Assembly (NCBI GenBank): GCA_023935145.1
Contig: CM043697.1
Coordinates: 55,810,001-55,874,000, forward strand
DNA: 64,000 nucleotides
Origin: Bretschneidera sinensis
Lineage: Eukaryota > Streptophyta > Magnoliopsida > Brassicales > Akaniaceae
Direction of reading: 5' to 3'
A model generated the notes under the pieces. The model was not told the DNA's origin, made no database searches, and saw nothing but the letters and a program-made list of their open reading frames with translations. Each line of letters opens with the position of its first letter. Within the stretch, counting starts at the first letter, position 1. The position numbers and the translations under genes were made by a program. Shown piece after piece: positions 33,696 to 46,173 of this stretch.

Positions 33696-34817
33696 TTCTC
33701 ACAAAAACCGTAATTACCACCACAACTGACACTATCATAAGGTGCACTGATTCTCAACTCGACTCAAACAAGGACTGAGGCAGAAACCGAGTAGAATATA
33801 TCTTTGTAGCGAGATATACTTGATTGAAGAAAGTAACAAAATCCCTTATCTTTACTACGGAGTTTATCGTCTAAAGTTTATAACTATTATCCATATGCAA
33901 TCTTGACTCGGTTTCAACTCAGTGAGTAAAAAGAACGAGTGGATGGATCTCAAATAGAGAGATTTGGATGAAGAAAAATGGCCAAAGCCTTACAATTTTC
34001 ACAGGTGAGTATGTTATGTCACTCGGCAGAGACGAGTAGATCTTCAAGATAAACTGAAAAAAAAAAGGGATTGAGAGATTTAGATGGAGAATTGAAGATT
34101 TTGTCGGCGCTTAGATTAAAAAGAGCGAGACAGAGTCTGGTGAAAACAGCTGTGAGGTTTCTTAGATCGGAGATGAGAGATTTTTTCTCTAGTTGTTTTC
34201 CCAAAATGAGGACTCTTTTCCGACTTGTGGTTGATGAATGCACTCGAACTTTAGTAATTTACTGCCACAACTCTTGGCCCATTTTCGTCATTTTCCATTT
34301 TGTGAGACACCATCTATTTTTTTAATAACAAAGTAAATAATAAATGGAGTCTTTTTAAGGATGTTGAAAAGATATAAAATTTCTTAATTAGATAATTACA
34401 TTTTGTAATTGGGTTTTATTTTTTAATTTTCGTAACTAAATAATTTTAGTAAAATAATGATGAAATAAATCAAGGTCCATAAAATCACAAGATAGTTTCC
34501 AAAGGATTTTATCTTTCTATAATTTGAATTCCATAAAAACCTTCTCTCCAAAACTGAAGAATCAATCTCTTTCTAAACCCATTGGTATTTGTTATCTCAA
34601 AATCCAAGCCTCTATGACTTAATCATCATTTTTCACCTTAGATATGACTATTGGCAAAATTTAATGGTTCGTTCTCCTTTTAAATCAAAATCCCTAAAAT
34701 TATAAGGTGTAAAATTTTAAAGTATGTCAATTTTTAACCGGTCTTTTTTTTTATGTATTGTGTTACTTATCATTTAGGCATATAAATCCTTTTAAAATGT
34801 TTTGATTGACATGGGCA
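33696..34817. promoter_or_regulatory. NIPA 5' flank and probable promoter
   Basis: Sequence upstream of the NIPA ATG (minus strand). It should hold the 5' untranslated region and promoter. TATA-like stretches such as AAGTATATCTC near 33820 exist, but I cannot fix a start site. No other gene is supported. Confidence 0.4.
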
Positions 34818-34902
34818 ATGTTTGGGTTTGGATTAAAACATGCTTAAAGCATGTAACTTAAAATGGTTCAAATATGCTTTAATCCAAACCCAAATGCCGC
34901 TA
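34818..34902. mobile_element. MITE-like palindromic element
   Basis: The ends GGCAATGTTTGGGTTTGG and CCAAACCCAAATGCC are inverted copies enclosing about 85 bp, with the inner palindrome CATGCTTAAAGCATG. The outer sequence resembles the element at 8798-8912, so both may belong to one MITE family. Confidence 0.5.
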
Positions 34903-34985
34903 TTGATCTTGTGCCTACTTAATGTAAGTCATTGTTTATTTTTATTTTGAATTTATCAGTTGATATTGCCACAACGTAATTCATG

Positions 34986-35201
34986 GTTTGCTAATTGGCA
35001 ATCTATAAATTAATTGTTTGCCAATTGGCAAACAGTATAACGGGTTAAATCTCCACTATCAGCAATTATCATTCATATGTCAATTAGCAATCGATATATT
35101 AACCATTTGCCGATTGTCAAATAGTAAGACAAATATCTCCCCTAATGTTTTATGCAGATCGAGTGGTATCTCTTCAAAGTACGGTTTGCCAATTAGCAAA
35201 T
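34986..35201. repeat. Cluster of five palindromic TTTGCCAATTGGCAAA-like motifs
   Basis: Motifs lie at 34986-35002, 35016-35033, 35077-35091, 35104-35122 and 35184-35201. The second, GTTTGCCAATTGGCAAAC, is a perfect 18-bp palindrome; the others differ by one to a few bases. They lie just upstream of a transposase relic on the plus strand. Confidence 0.7.
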
Positions 35202-35314
35202 GTAAATAACAAATATCATAATTATTATTAAGAAATATTGATGAGTAATAAATTAATGTTTGGAAAATATCTTATTTTTCAAGATTAATTTCATTAAATG
35301 GATTAAAAGAGTAA

Positions 35315-36354
35315 GAGAAAGCTGCACGAAATGATAGTAGACTTGAATGAAGTTTCGTGTGAATTGTGTGATGATTTTGGTTATAAAGGGCTTATTGCAA
35401 ATGACTCATGGAAATGCAATTTGATCTAATTGAAGACGCCGAGAGCTTTTATAACAGATATGGAAGGGTTATTAGCTTCACTATTCATAAGTTTGACTTG
35501 GAGAGAGAGGTAAAAAATAGGGGGAAATCATTTATCGGAAATGGGTATGCTCTCTAGAAAGGGTTCAAGAAAATAAGTACATAAATTGATTGGACCATAA
35601 AAGGGATTGTAGAACCATAACAAAAACAAAATGTATTGCAACATTTTCCATTGAATTAGATATGTTCTTGGGAAAATGGATGGTGAAAGAGTTTTTAATG
35701 AAGCATAACCATGTGTTGGTTCATCTAAATCAAGTGCACTTTTGTCGTTCACAACGGTCAATGTCTAGCGTTGATAAGGCTCAATGACTTGAGTTGCGCG
35801 GTGCTGTTGTAAAATCCACTTAGACAATGGACCTTATGGTTGGACAAACGAGGGGATATGGAAATTTCATAAAATCACCATCTTGAGCAGATTATGCATC
35901 TTTCGAGGATGAGGTGGCATTTGATCCAACTTACACAAATACTTATATTACGCCACAAGTTATCTTAATAGGTGTCTATGAACATTATAGAACAATAGTG
36001 TTTAGATGTGATTTGCTTGTGAATGAGACAATTGAGACATATAAGCGTTTGTTGGAAGTATTTATCAAAGCAGTGCATGAAAAGATGCATATTACTGTTA
36101 TTACAGACGAGGAATGCAATAATGAATGAAGCACTTAAAGCAGTTATCTCATAAGCTAAACATAGACTATGCAATTGGCGTCTAAACTAGTAATCAAGCG
36201 CATTCATTATCCATTGTTTCTTAATGATTTCAAGGCTTGTAGGGATATAGATTTCACTCTTGAAGAATTTGATGATGTATGGAACAATTTGATTGGAAAT
36301 AGTTTGTATGGAAATAAATGGTTAAAGGAGTTATTCAAAAAGCATTCAAAATAG
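35315..36354 (+). pseudogene. FAR1/MULE-type transposase relic
   Basis: Peptide stretches match the FAR1/FHY3-related (Mutator-derived) transposase layout in order. A FAR1-domain-like start is near 35440 (FYNRYGRVISFTIHKF). The transposase core gives AFDPTYTNTYITPQVILIGV and IVFRCDLLVNETIETYKRLL, then FIKAVHEKMHITVITDEECN at 35914-36126. Further on is FTLEEFDDVWNNLIGN at about 36255-36300. Many stops and frameshifts separate them, and the zinc-finger (SWIM) end is missing. It could be a dead autonomous transposon or a dead copy of a domesticated FAR1-related gene. Confidence 0.7.
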
Positions 36355-36439
36355 ACAGAAGCATATCCATGAGGACAATTTTTTGCAGGATTGACAATCT
36401 ATAAAACCCACATTCGTACACAAGGGAAGAAGGAAAATC

Positions 36440-36540
36440 AGAGGAAAAAAATGTAACTAATAATTGCATCTGGAGATTCAAACCAACAACCTATCGCTTA
36501 AGTGGTCTTACCTTAACCACTAAGCTAATTAACTCATTTT
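36440..36540 (-). mobile_element. tRNA-derived SINE head
   Basis: On the minus strand an A-box-like block (TTAGCTTAGTGGTTAAGG, 36528-36511) is followed about 26 bases later by a B box (GGTTTGAATCTC, 36484-36473), spaced as in tRNA genes. There is no complete tRNA cloverleaf, so a SINE or tRNA relic is more likely than a working tRNA. Confidence 0.5.
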
Positions 36541-38557
36541 GTGGTTTTACTTCAAAGATATAATACTTCAATATATTGAACTTAATCAAAAGTAATAAAT
36601 AAAATATCCACGTCTTCACGTTGTCTTCACCTGAAATTGTCTACAACAAATCCCAACCCCTTTTATCGAAATTGCTGGCAACAAACCCAAACCCCTCCTC
36701 TGTTCTTATCTCTTTATCATCTCTCCTTTTCGTGTATTCTTCTTCATTCTTTTTCTCTTGATGCTACCAGCCTTTTCCTACCGTGAAATTTATTCTTTCC
36801 CCTACAAATATCAATCATCGTGACTGTAAATTCCCTCTGTCAGTCGACATTTTACCACCTTCAATTGGCTAGAATCAGCATCCCCAGCACGTTAAGGTCG
36901 GATTATCAAGTGGGTAAGTCATGTTTCTCTGTTATCTTTTCTCACATAATTACTTTCTCTCTAACCCCCAATCTCTCTCTTTGACCATTGACAGTTTTTC
37001 TTGCCGTAAATCCGTCACCACCAATCTTTGAGCAAATCTCCAATTTTTTGGTAACATCATCTCTTTCTCTGTAATTAGAAACTAAAATTTATAAATTTGT
37101 TATACATATGAAAATTATCTAATGCATTAACTAAAAAAAAGTACAAGCAATTATGATTTAATATACTCCATAAAACATTATATTTTATTCTTGAATACTT
37201 GAATTGTGCTTTATATATGAACAAGACAGTAGAAATTTTTATTCACATCTAGAGTACTAATCATTCACACTTTGTTAAGACATACTAAAAAAATTAAAAC
37301 CTTAAAAAATAATAATAAACAAAAATTCAAACTTGAATATGGCTGTAAAATCAGCAAAAATAAAGTGCAATACACCTGTAGAGTGGTTGTTTTGGGGTTA
37401 AAATCGACACAGATACATATTATGAATTAACTAACTGTACATGTGCAGTTAGAGATAAGAATTTATATTTAATCAATGCTGAAAATCATTTTTTAGGTGT
37501 TAAATCTCGATAGGATGATTTAAGTGTGTAAATATGGACGTAAATACAAGTTAAAGCAAAAGTAACATTTTATGAATTTAATTCAAGGTATAAAATTATA
37601 AAATAGAATATATCTAGTTTCTATAAATAAAAAAAAAATTATTTTGAGAAGTTTGTAGTCATATAGTATTATTATTGATCGATAGAATTGAAATATTGGG
37701 GTTAGGTCTTGTTTCGGCTAATTAACTAAATACGTTAAGAGGGAAATATGAATTTGACATTTATGATATGGTGTGATCAAGATGTGTTAAAACATACTTT
37801 ATATATGTTTGAGTTAGATAGTGGAGTTGAATGTTGAACTGTTAGAGTGAAGAGGTAAAATTAAAATTTTCTTTGATTATCAAAAGAAAAATTATTATAT
37901 TATTTTTTTAAATATGTTATGGTTGCGATAAATATAGATTAAAGGGAAAGGATGAGGCGAATGATTGATTTGGGTTTAGTCTGTTGTGGATAATGAATAA
38001 CTAGTTTTAAATGGGCTGGATTGAGTTTTGTTAAGATTTTTACTTGTTTACAAGTCTAATTGAAACTAGGGAAATGACCAAAAAACAGAGGAAACTTTGC
38101 CGAAATTTCTAGAAAATTTATATTCTGATTTAGCTTAAAAGAGAAATGGAGATGTTATTAACTTAACCAGATAAAATCCATGTTTATCTATAATTTTTAA
38201 GGAATAAAGAAGTTCATCAATAAACCTGGAATTATTTAGAGAACTAAGAATATCTTGCTAAGTATAATTGTATAACCCAGTTAGTAGTGATTTAGTGTGT
38301 TGGTGTGTTTGGAGTCTATGACATCTACATACATGCATCATAACATCAGTGAGATCTAGGGTTGGTTCTTATTTTGTAATTACTATCTTGTATAGGTTTT
38401 AAGGAAGACGAGGGGACTAACACCTCAGTTTTCGGAGTTTAGCGTCGATGTATTATTGAGGTGAGTGGTCCTCTACATGTATCCTATAGTTACTATCCCT
38501 CCTATCTGTTTTTAAGTTTTAGTATATATAAAGTATATTTTATGCTGAGTATGAATA
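36541..38557. other. Intergenic stretch without a supported gene
   Basis: 36600-37060 is CT-rich and leader-like (many TCTCTCTTT runs), with a possible donor AAGTGGGTAAGTC near 36910, so it might be the 5' end of a gene, but no coding exon follows. The rest is AT-rich with no recognisable repeat. Confidence 0.3.
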
Positions 38558-38565
38558 ATTTGATA

Positions 38566-40134
38566 TAGAGGTGGAAATACTGGATACGACACAGGAAAAT
38601 GACACGGACAGGACACGAAATAAAGTGGGTTAGTGTTGAACATAATCGGGTTCATGTCGACATGATTACGAGACGAAAAAATCATATCGTGTCATGGGTT
38701 GACTCACCAACCTGACATGACACGATTATAACCTGATTAATTTCGCGGGTTGATGGGTCGTGTTGACACGTTTATGACCCATGACCCGTTATGACCCATT
38801 TAATAATTACAATACTTTTTAAAAAATTATAATTAATAGTTTATTACAATTTTACCCTATAACAATATATTACACATGTTTTAAATTATGAATTATAATG
38901 GTTTATTACAATTTAAATAAAAATAAAAAATACTAAATATATTTTTGAATGAGAGAAACCCTAAATAATCACTCATTCTAATCTATCTACCTCTCCCCCC
39001 CCCTCACTCTCTCTCTCTCAAAATTGACTAGAAACATTAGGCGAACCTCTATTCTCTCCATAACCGCCACCATGTAGCCTTGACCACGAAACCCATCAGC
39101 CACCATTCCCTCAACATCTCCTTTTGCCACAGCCCCCATATCCCCAATCTTCAAACGCTACCAAAGACCAAACCTTCACCATGAGCCTGTCGTAGCCCCT
39201 ATCTCTGCACCATCAACTAATCGTTGAGTCTTGCACCCATCTCCACCGTGTGAGCCATCTTGACTCAATCACCACCACTATCGCGTTACCGCCATTGTCG
39301 TGTCGCCACCACTGTCGTGTCGCCATCATTGGGATCTGCAATAGATTAGGTTGAGCTTTGACTATATTTTTTTTTTTTTTTTAATTTTGGAGTCTCTCTT
39401 GCTCATAGATCTTGAAACTAGATATTTATTTTCTTGAGTTGTGCACTCGTAGTGGTTTATCTATCACTGCATTTCTAGTACCACATCATAGCTGTGCAGT
39501 TATAGTGATTTATCTGACTTAAGTTGTTGGAAAAGATGTGATTCATCAGCGATGGAGCATTTTTTTCTCTGGATCCAACAAAGGTCGAGCAAAAGGGAAG
39601 AAAAAGTGTTAATTTAAGAAAGAAAGCTAATATATCTAGTTTCTGTAGTAATCTAATGAATTTTCTTTCTTTTCCTTTATTGCTTCTAGCTTATAGTGAA
39701 ATATGATATGGATGTTATTAGACTTTTTTTATGTGTATAAAACTATCAATGTATATGTTGGATGGATCATGAAAATGCAGGAACATGGATGATTGGATTT
39801 AGATGGATGGCTATAGTTTATGTAAGGATTTTATGTTGGATTAATTATTAATGTGAGTGTTTCATGTTAAAAAGGTTGTTTAACGAATCGTGGGTCATAT
39901 ATTGTCGTGTTAAACTAGTGAGGTTGAGTCATGTCGTAACATGTCTACACGACTTGTTTATTAAACGGGTTATGCATATCGTGTTGTGTTACTCATTTAA
40001 TAAATAGGTCACGTTAGTGTTGGGTTTCTTTGACTCGGTTAATAATCGTGTCGTGCTCATATCAATACTTTTTGTGTTATATCCAACTTCAACACGACAT
40101 GAACAAGACATGCTAACTCGAATTGCCACCCCTA
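38566..40134. mobile_element. Non-autonomous hAT element (1569 bp)
   Basis: The ends TAGAGGTGGAAAT and (inverted) TAGGGGTGGCAAT are short imperfect terminal inverted repeats, flanked by a perfect 8-bp duplication ATTTGATA (38558-38565, 40135-40142), the hAT signature. Subterminal regions are rich in inverted CGTGT/ACACG and GACACG motifs on both sides (38590-38800 and 39890-40110). No transposase is encoded. The middle (39060-39350) is GC-richer with small repeats (CGTGTCGCCACCACTGT) and may be captured sequence. Confidence 0.88.
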
Positions 40135-40142
40135 ATTTGATA

Positions 40143-40395
40143 AACCAATCTGCTACTCTACGAGAAAAGAATTGAGATTTACTTATTATGTGTTGTTTGG
40201 AAAATGAGTTTGTGAAAAATGAGAAAAAGATGAGTTTCATAAATCTTTTATATGCTTTCATTAAAAAAAATGTGTATGTTGGAATTGTGATTGAAATATT
40301 ACCCATTGAGGAGCGTGCTTGAGATGATTGCACACTGAGAGGTGTGAGTATGAGAGAATGCATCATAGAGAAATGAAATATATGAATAAAAAGCA
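40143..40395. other. Boundary between hAT element and retroelement nest
   Basis: AT-rich, no gene. The retroelement protease frame loses similarity near 40395, so this marks the truncated 3' side of the outer gypsy element. Confidence 0.35.
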
Positions 40396-42151
40396 TGATA
40401 TGCAGATAACCAATTTATCCCCAGAATTAAATAAAAAACTGTCACATCTAAAGGTAATAAATCAACTTCAAATTCTCTATCAGCCATATCAATCACACAA
40501 CTTTGATAAATTGTCCTGATAATAACCCTATCCCCTGTAGGAACCTCAACAACGATGGCATTCATCAAAGGACTAAGACTAGCATCAGCATCAATAGATT
40601 TCATATAAACACTGGATGCAAAAGAATGGGTTACACCGGGATCAATCAATAATCTAGCAGGTCTATCAAGGATAGATACCATACCCATAACAACATCAAG
40701 AGTGGCTTGTGCATCTTGTTGGGTCAATGCATAGATTTTGCTGTCTCTGGACTGTAATTGGCTACCACGTCCTCTCTCAGCTACTGATCTTCGACCTCTG
40801 CCCTGCACACTCCCTGATCCACCACCTCTCTCCACCGGTCTTCTCCCAACACTTCAAATGCCTACGTTAGTAGATTTTCCCATGGGACAATCTACAGTAA
40901 TATGTCCTCCCTCACCACATACAAAGCATATCTGCGTATGAAAATTCCCAGACAGACGCCCCATTTAATTACATTTGAAGCAAACCCTTAGCTCTCAATC
41001 ATACATCAGATTACCCTCTCTCCTTGGTGGCATACTTACTCCTCTACTATAACTTCTACTTCTCATAGCCTGTCTCCTAAACCTAGGGGTCCCACCGGTA
41101 TTACTCTAAGTGACAGAAGTAACAAATTATGTTTGCCTCTGACTCTGTACTACAGTTCCTTGTGGCAAGGAACGCCCCCTATAGGGTGGTCTCCCACCTT
41201 GCACATTCATACTACCACTACTTCTAGGTCCCTCAAATCTAGACCTCTTCAGCCACTCCCTCCTACCTCTAAACTTCATCAAATCCTTCTCAATTTGTAA
41301 TGCTTTATCCACCAGTATAGCTTAGTTTCCAATGCCCATATAAGAAAGTTTAGTCTGAATATCATAGTGTAATATGTATAAAAATCTCTTACATTTTCTT
41401 TCCTCCGTATTCACTAATTCAGGTAAAAACCTTGACAGGGCTATGAATTTATTATCATATTCAACCTCTGAAAAATTACCTTGCCTTAGATGAATAAAAT
41501 CTTTCTCTTGTTGTGCCCGAAAGGTATCTAGAAAATACTTCGCAAAGAACTCATCCTTAAACTTACTCAAAGTTAAAGGTTGTTCTATATATGTGCTTAC
41601 CCTAGGCAAAATATCCTCCTACCATTGAGAAGTTTCACCTTCCAGTATAAATGAAGCAAAAGCAACCTTCTGTCTATCTATCACTGATAAGACCTCAAAA
41701 TATTTCTCGACATGTCTAATCCACTACTCAACTTCTACAGGATTTACAGATTCTCTAAAAGACTAGGGTTTAAACTTAAGAAATCTCATAAAACAATGAC
41801 CTTGCATCTCATGTGCTAACACACCTTTTCCCTCATGAACCTCTTGTCTCACCACATCAGGTTCTATTCTACCTTTCTCCTTTTCAAATTATCAGCCCTT
41901 TCTTTAGTTGTATTCATCATCTCTATAGTATGATCAAGAGCTTCTATCAATTTATCCCTCCTAACCTCATATTCTCTCCCAGCTCTACTAGTACCAGTTG
42001 CACTATCAATCTGTTCCCTTGCAAGAACCACAGACTCAACCTCCTCCTCTGCTTCAGCTCTTCTGAATATTGGGGGTCTACTATGTCTCCTCTGATTCAG
42101 AACTCTATCACTAGCTCTAGCACGTCCACATGTCATCCTCAGACTCTGCAT
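40396..42151 (-). pseudogene. Broken gag-protease of the outer gypsy element
   Basis: Starting at ATG 42151, the gag gives a coiled, charged stretch (41864-42151), then a capsid-type block (41322-41609; FKDEFFAKYFLDTFRAQQEK and GNFSEVEYDNKF). A basic Arg/Gly segment follows (41127-41312), then two zinc-knuckle positions. The second is intact (CFVCGEGGHITVDC, about 40910-40955); the first is degraded and contains a stop. The protease begins RLLIDPGVTHSFAS, where the usual active-site D-S/T-G is D-P-G, and continues to LGINWLSAYHA near 40400, after which similarity ends. Several stops and frameshifts separate the blocks. Not functional. Confidence 0.8.
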
Positions 42152-42458
42152 TAAACTATGGTTTATTTAAATCTTCCACTTCTTTAAGTTCTTATGCAGT
42201 CTGTAGAATCATAAAATCTAATTCTCTGATACTAAAATTGTAATGACCCATCCCAGGTTGGCCACCCCCGAGAAGGTGTCATCACATTTTGGAAATCCCA
42301 GCACGACATATATATGCAACAATAAAAATTTATCAACTGCAATTATTTATATCAATCCTTAACCCTCAACATGGGAGATACATCATTAAGATCTCAACTT
42401 AAACATTGTATACAATATAATATGCATGAATATTTACAAATATTTTTTTTCTCATTAG

Positions 42459-42820
42459 TGTACAGAACCAAAATTGAAATAGAAATGGTAGCTAATTTCG
42501 AGGTTAGCTAGGCCTCTTGAGAATAGTGCCAGAATAGAGGAGAATGGAAACACAGAAAGATTATACTGAATTTACTTCTGTTTTTTTTTTTGTGCACATT
42601 GTGGTTATTCTTATACCCCCAACTCTGCCCATGTAACTGACTACCCACAGCTGTCACTAGCTGTTACTAACCAACCTAACTAACTCCTACCACCTGGCAA
42701 TGTAACCAACTCCAACAGAATCCTATTGTAACAATCATTACACTTTGGTCGTTGCTATTTTAGCTATTTAAGTACCAAGTAGCTATTTTAAGTACACAAG
42801 TAATTATTAAAACTCTAACA
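42459..42820 (-). mobile_element. Solo LTR, 362 bp, copia-like
   Basis: Read on the minus strand it starts TGTTAGAGTTTTAAT and ends GGTTCTGTACA. A perfect 5-bp duplication ATTAG flanks it (42454-42458, 42821-42825). The inner solo LTR of the host family lacks this segment at the matching place (about 60810-60830), which confirms it is an insertion. Confidence 0.85.
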
Positions 42821-43569
42821 ATTAGTCTGAGGATGTGGACCACATGGCTTACAGATAATAAATCAATCTGAATCTCAGCTCACCAACTATATGTCATGTC
42901 TATTGCTTGAAATCATTTAACATTGAGGGATGAGCTTCACAAGCTCAGTGAATTAAATTACTAGAAGTATTCAATTTGTATAAATAGTATTCTAATATTT
43001 CATCATTTATATCTCATATAACTTGATAATAGCATTCTACTATCACTACACACATCATAAGTCCTATTCTCTAACAATCTCTTCTTCTTGTATGTTTGTT
43101 CACTTTAAGACCATCAATTATCTCATAATTACCTCGTAATGAGATCACATCATATAGTCTACCATTTAGATAGTTCTTATCATATCATATTTTCATATTT
43201 TTTTCTCACCATAACTGTATCTCTGTGAGACTCATTCATCTATAAATAAATTTACAATAACAAAACAACACTTCAATATTTTAGTAAAAAATTAGTATTT
43301 AAAACAGATGCAATGCATGAATTTTTATTATGGAACGTCTTCCCACATGTCGACATATTTTTATTTTAGATCGGCTGCCTTCTCGGTTCTTTTATTTCAT
43401 TTAGACCGGCCCCCTCCCGGTTCTTTTCTTTCCAGCATATACCGGCTGTCACGGTTTTCATTTATTTCCAACATATACCGGCTATCACGGTTTTTCATTT
43501 AGACCGGCCCCCTCCCGGTTCTTTTATTTCATGCATATATATATGAACAATGATATAAAATATGCATAT

Positions 43570-44829
43570 TGTTGTGAGTTTTAAATTACTCGCAAGCGCA
43601 CGATTCGTTTGCAATATAGTGTGTGCAAGTACGAGGTCGAATCCACAGGGAATTGCATCGTGAAAATATATTTTTATCTAAACTAAACCTATTTTGACCT
43701 AGTTCCGAATTTTGAATTGTATTTTGCAAAGAATATAAACTAAACTAAATTGAGTTGAAAGCAAATGATAAAAATATTAAGGTTTCTGAATCCACCCCAC
43801 CAAAGTAAAGCATATATTTTCATGTTCTATATAAAAATAATCTATCAAATCATTCCATGAATCCACCATTATACAAATCACAGTAAATTCCCAAACTAAA
43901 CCAAAACCATCCAATGTATCCGTTTAAAAATCAAAATGGATATCCAATCTAATTTGAACGATCCGCTATATCCGACAGATGAAACACAAGGAATATCCAA
44001 TTGAACAATTTAAAAGCAATCAATCATAAGATTTTACTCAAATAATTGAGCAGAACATTTATACTAAAAATATCATAATTGTATGAACAAATCTGAAAAT
44101 ATTATGCCAAACAATGGCGAGGCTTCATCTTCAACCTTAGATGAAGATTTTAGCCTCTCATAATTATGAAACTAAACTTCACAATAAAAGTGCTAAATAT
44201 TAAACTTTAAAACTAAAAAGAAATAAATTAAAATTGACTACACATTGGGAGAAATTCCACTCTCTGTTGTGCGACGCTTCCTCCCTTGGTAGCAAAACCT
44301 TCGAGATCTACTAGAATGCTAGCAGAAGTCCTCCAGATTGCACACCATGATAGCTTCAGTGAGGTGGGGCTTTTATAGGGAAACTCCATGAGTGCAATGT
44401 GTTTCTAATCCGATGAAGGATGTGGGATATAGAATGTATTTCCAACTGATGTGGGATGTGGGATTTAAGCCTTCACATGCTCTTCAAAACTTCTGCTCAC
44501 GCTGAAATCCCGCACAGCCTGACATTTATCTACTAAAACTGCCATAACTTTCTTTAGAAAAATCATATTTACGAGCAGTAAAATTCCCCAGAAAATAGAC
44601 ATCCGAATCTTTCCAAGCATATATTGCTCATATCCTGGTTTTTCTTGAATCAATACAATTTAATCCGCAAAGATAACTGATCTGTACATGTAATTCTGGA
44701 AATTTAGTGAAACCCCTTTCCAAGTGCTTGTAAACCTGTAAAACAACGAAAAACAACTCAAAGTAACAAATTCCTAAGCTAACAAATGTAAATTAAAGGG
44801 CCAAAATATGTAATATTTGGCACTCATTA
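43570..44829 (-). repeat. 3' LTR of gypsy copy 2 (1260 bp)
   Basis: Matches 48344-49610 and, in inverted orientation, 2303-3695. A TATA-like TATAAAA on the minus strand is at 44377-44371. It has only one copy of the 188-bp block that is doubled in copy 1. Confidence 0.9.
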
Positions 44830-46173
44830 AATACCCTCAAACTTATATTTTGCTAGTCCCTTAACAAAACAAAATAAAAACTAAATGAAAAACAAAGAAC
44901 ATAAAGAGAAGTTCATCACTCATGGCATCCAAAAATTTAAGTAGCACATAAAACCATGATATTCATTCATGAGCAAGCTTAAAAAGATAAACCCATCTTC
45001 GCAATGAATAGAAATGTTAAAATCTAATTACTTACAAAAGGCAGGCTAAGGCATCACAAGTCTAACTCAGTATAAAATGAATTAGCATATAAAAATGAAG
45101 CTTCCAAATAACTTCAATGTGTAATGTCTCCATATCTCAAGATTCACCGAATTTCTCATCAGAATGAACAAAAATGGCATAGTTTATTTTCTTCTTTTTT
45201 TTTTATTATTATAAGGCTCTGCTATGTTTAGTTCCCTTAAGCTTTCTAATTGACCCATGTAGTGAGTGTTGAGTCAATGACTCCTAAACCAGATGGTTTT
45301 AGAGCATTAGGTGTAAAGACACCCCTAAGGACTTACTAACTCGAGTAAAAAAGGCTACGAAACTAAACTGGCCTTACTACTACCAAGCAAACTTTCCACC
45401 TTTTGACGTGAACACTCACTGCTTACTGAGGCAAGAGGTCCAGTTACTCGGTGGAAAGTTTATTGATGATTATTATAAATATTATTATTATTATTATTAT
45501 TATTTTATTTTTTACGTTTTTATGCCAAAATGTTTATCCTACAAGTCATCCAGTTTCAGTTAAGTCATGAAAATATGCACATTAAAATCATATGTCATAC
45601 CTCACACAATTATGTGCTAATGTGCTCGTGTCAGATTAGATCAAACAAGTAAATTCTTAAATGCCTAAATTAAGTAACAAAGTTTTAAAACTCTATCATC
45701 AAATCATGTGTTCACGATTTTAAACTCATCAATGACATCACATCACAGTATTTGTTTAGATCAACCAAAATTTCAAAATAACATGAGCATGCATTTATCT
45801 TCTTCTCTTTTTTTTTCTTTTTTTAACGAAGAAAAAAAAACAACAACAAATTAGGACAAAGTGTGTGTAATGTGCATGTAATATGTCTCCTATACCCCCA
45901 AACTTAAATTACACATTATCCCCAATGTGTGAATAATATAGAAAGAGCTGACTTGGGAGATGAAGAACTAGCTGGACTGACATGGCTCATAGTATACCCC
46001 CAAACTTGAACTGAAGTACGCGTTGTCCCTAAAAAAATAAAAACTGAAAAACAAAAGAAACACTAGAAATAAATGGTAACAAGAAATATGTAGAATAATA
46101 AACAAACAGAAAGGATATACTATGGGGTGCCTCCTATGAGTGCTAAGTTTAACGTCTTCAGCCAGAACCAGCA

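Noticed and set aside
36440..36540. A functional tRNA gene
   Set aside because: A and B boxes are present but no full cloverleaf, anticodon arm or clean ends could be formed.
40738..42154. Plus-strand frames at 40738-40941 and 41813-42154
   Set aside because: They are shadows of the minus-strand gag coding sequence, which has recognisable domains.
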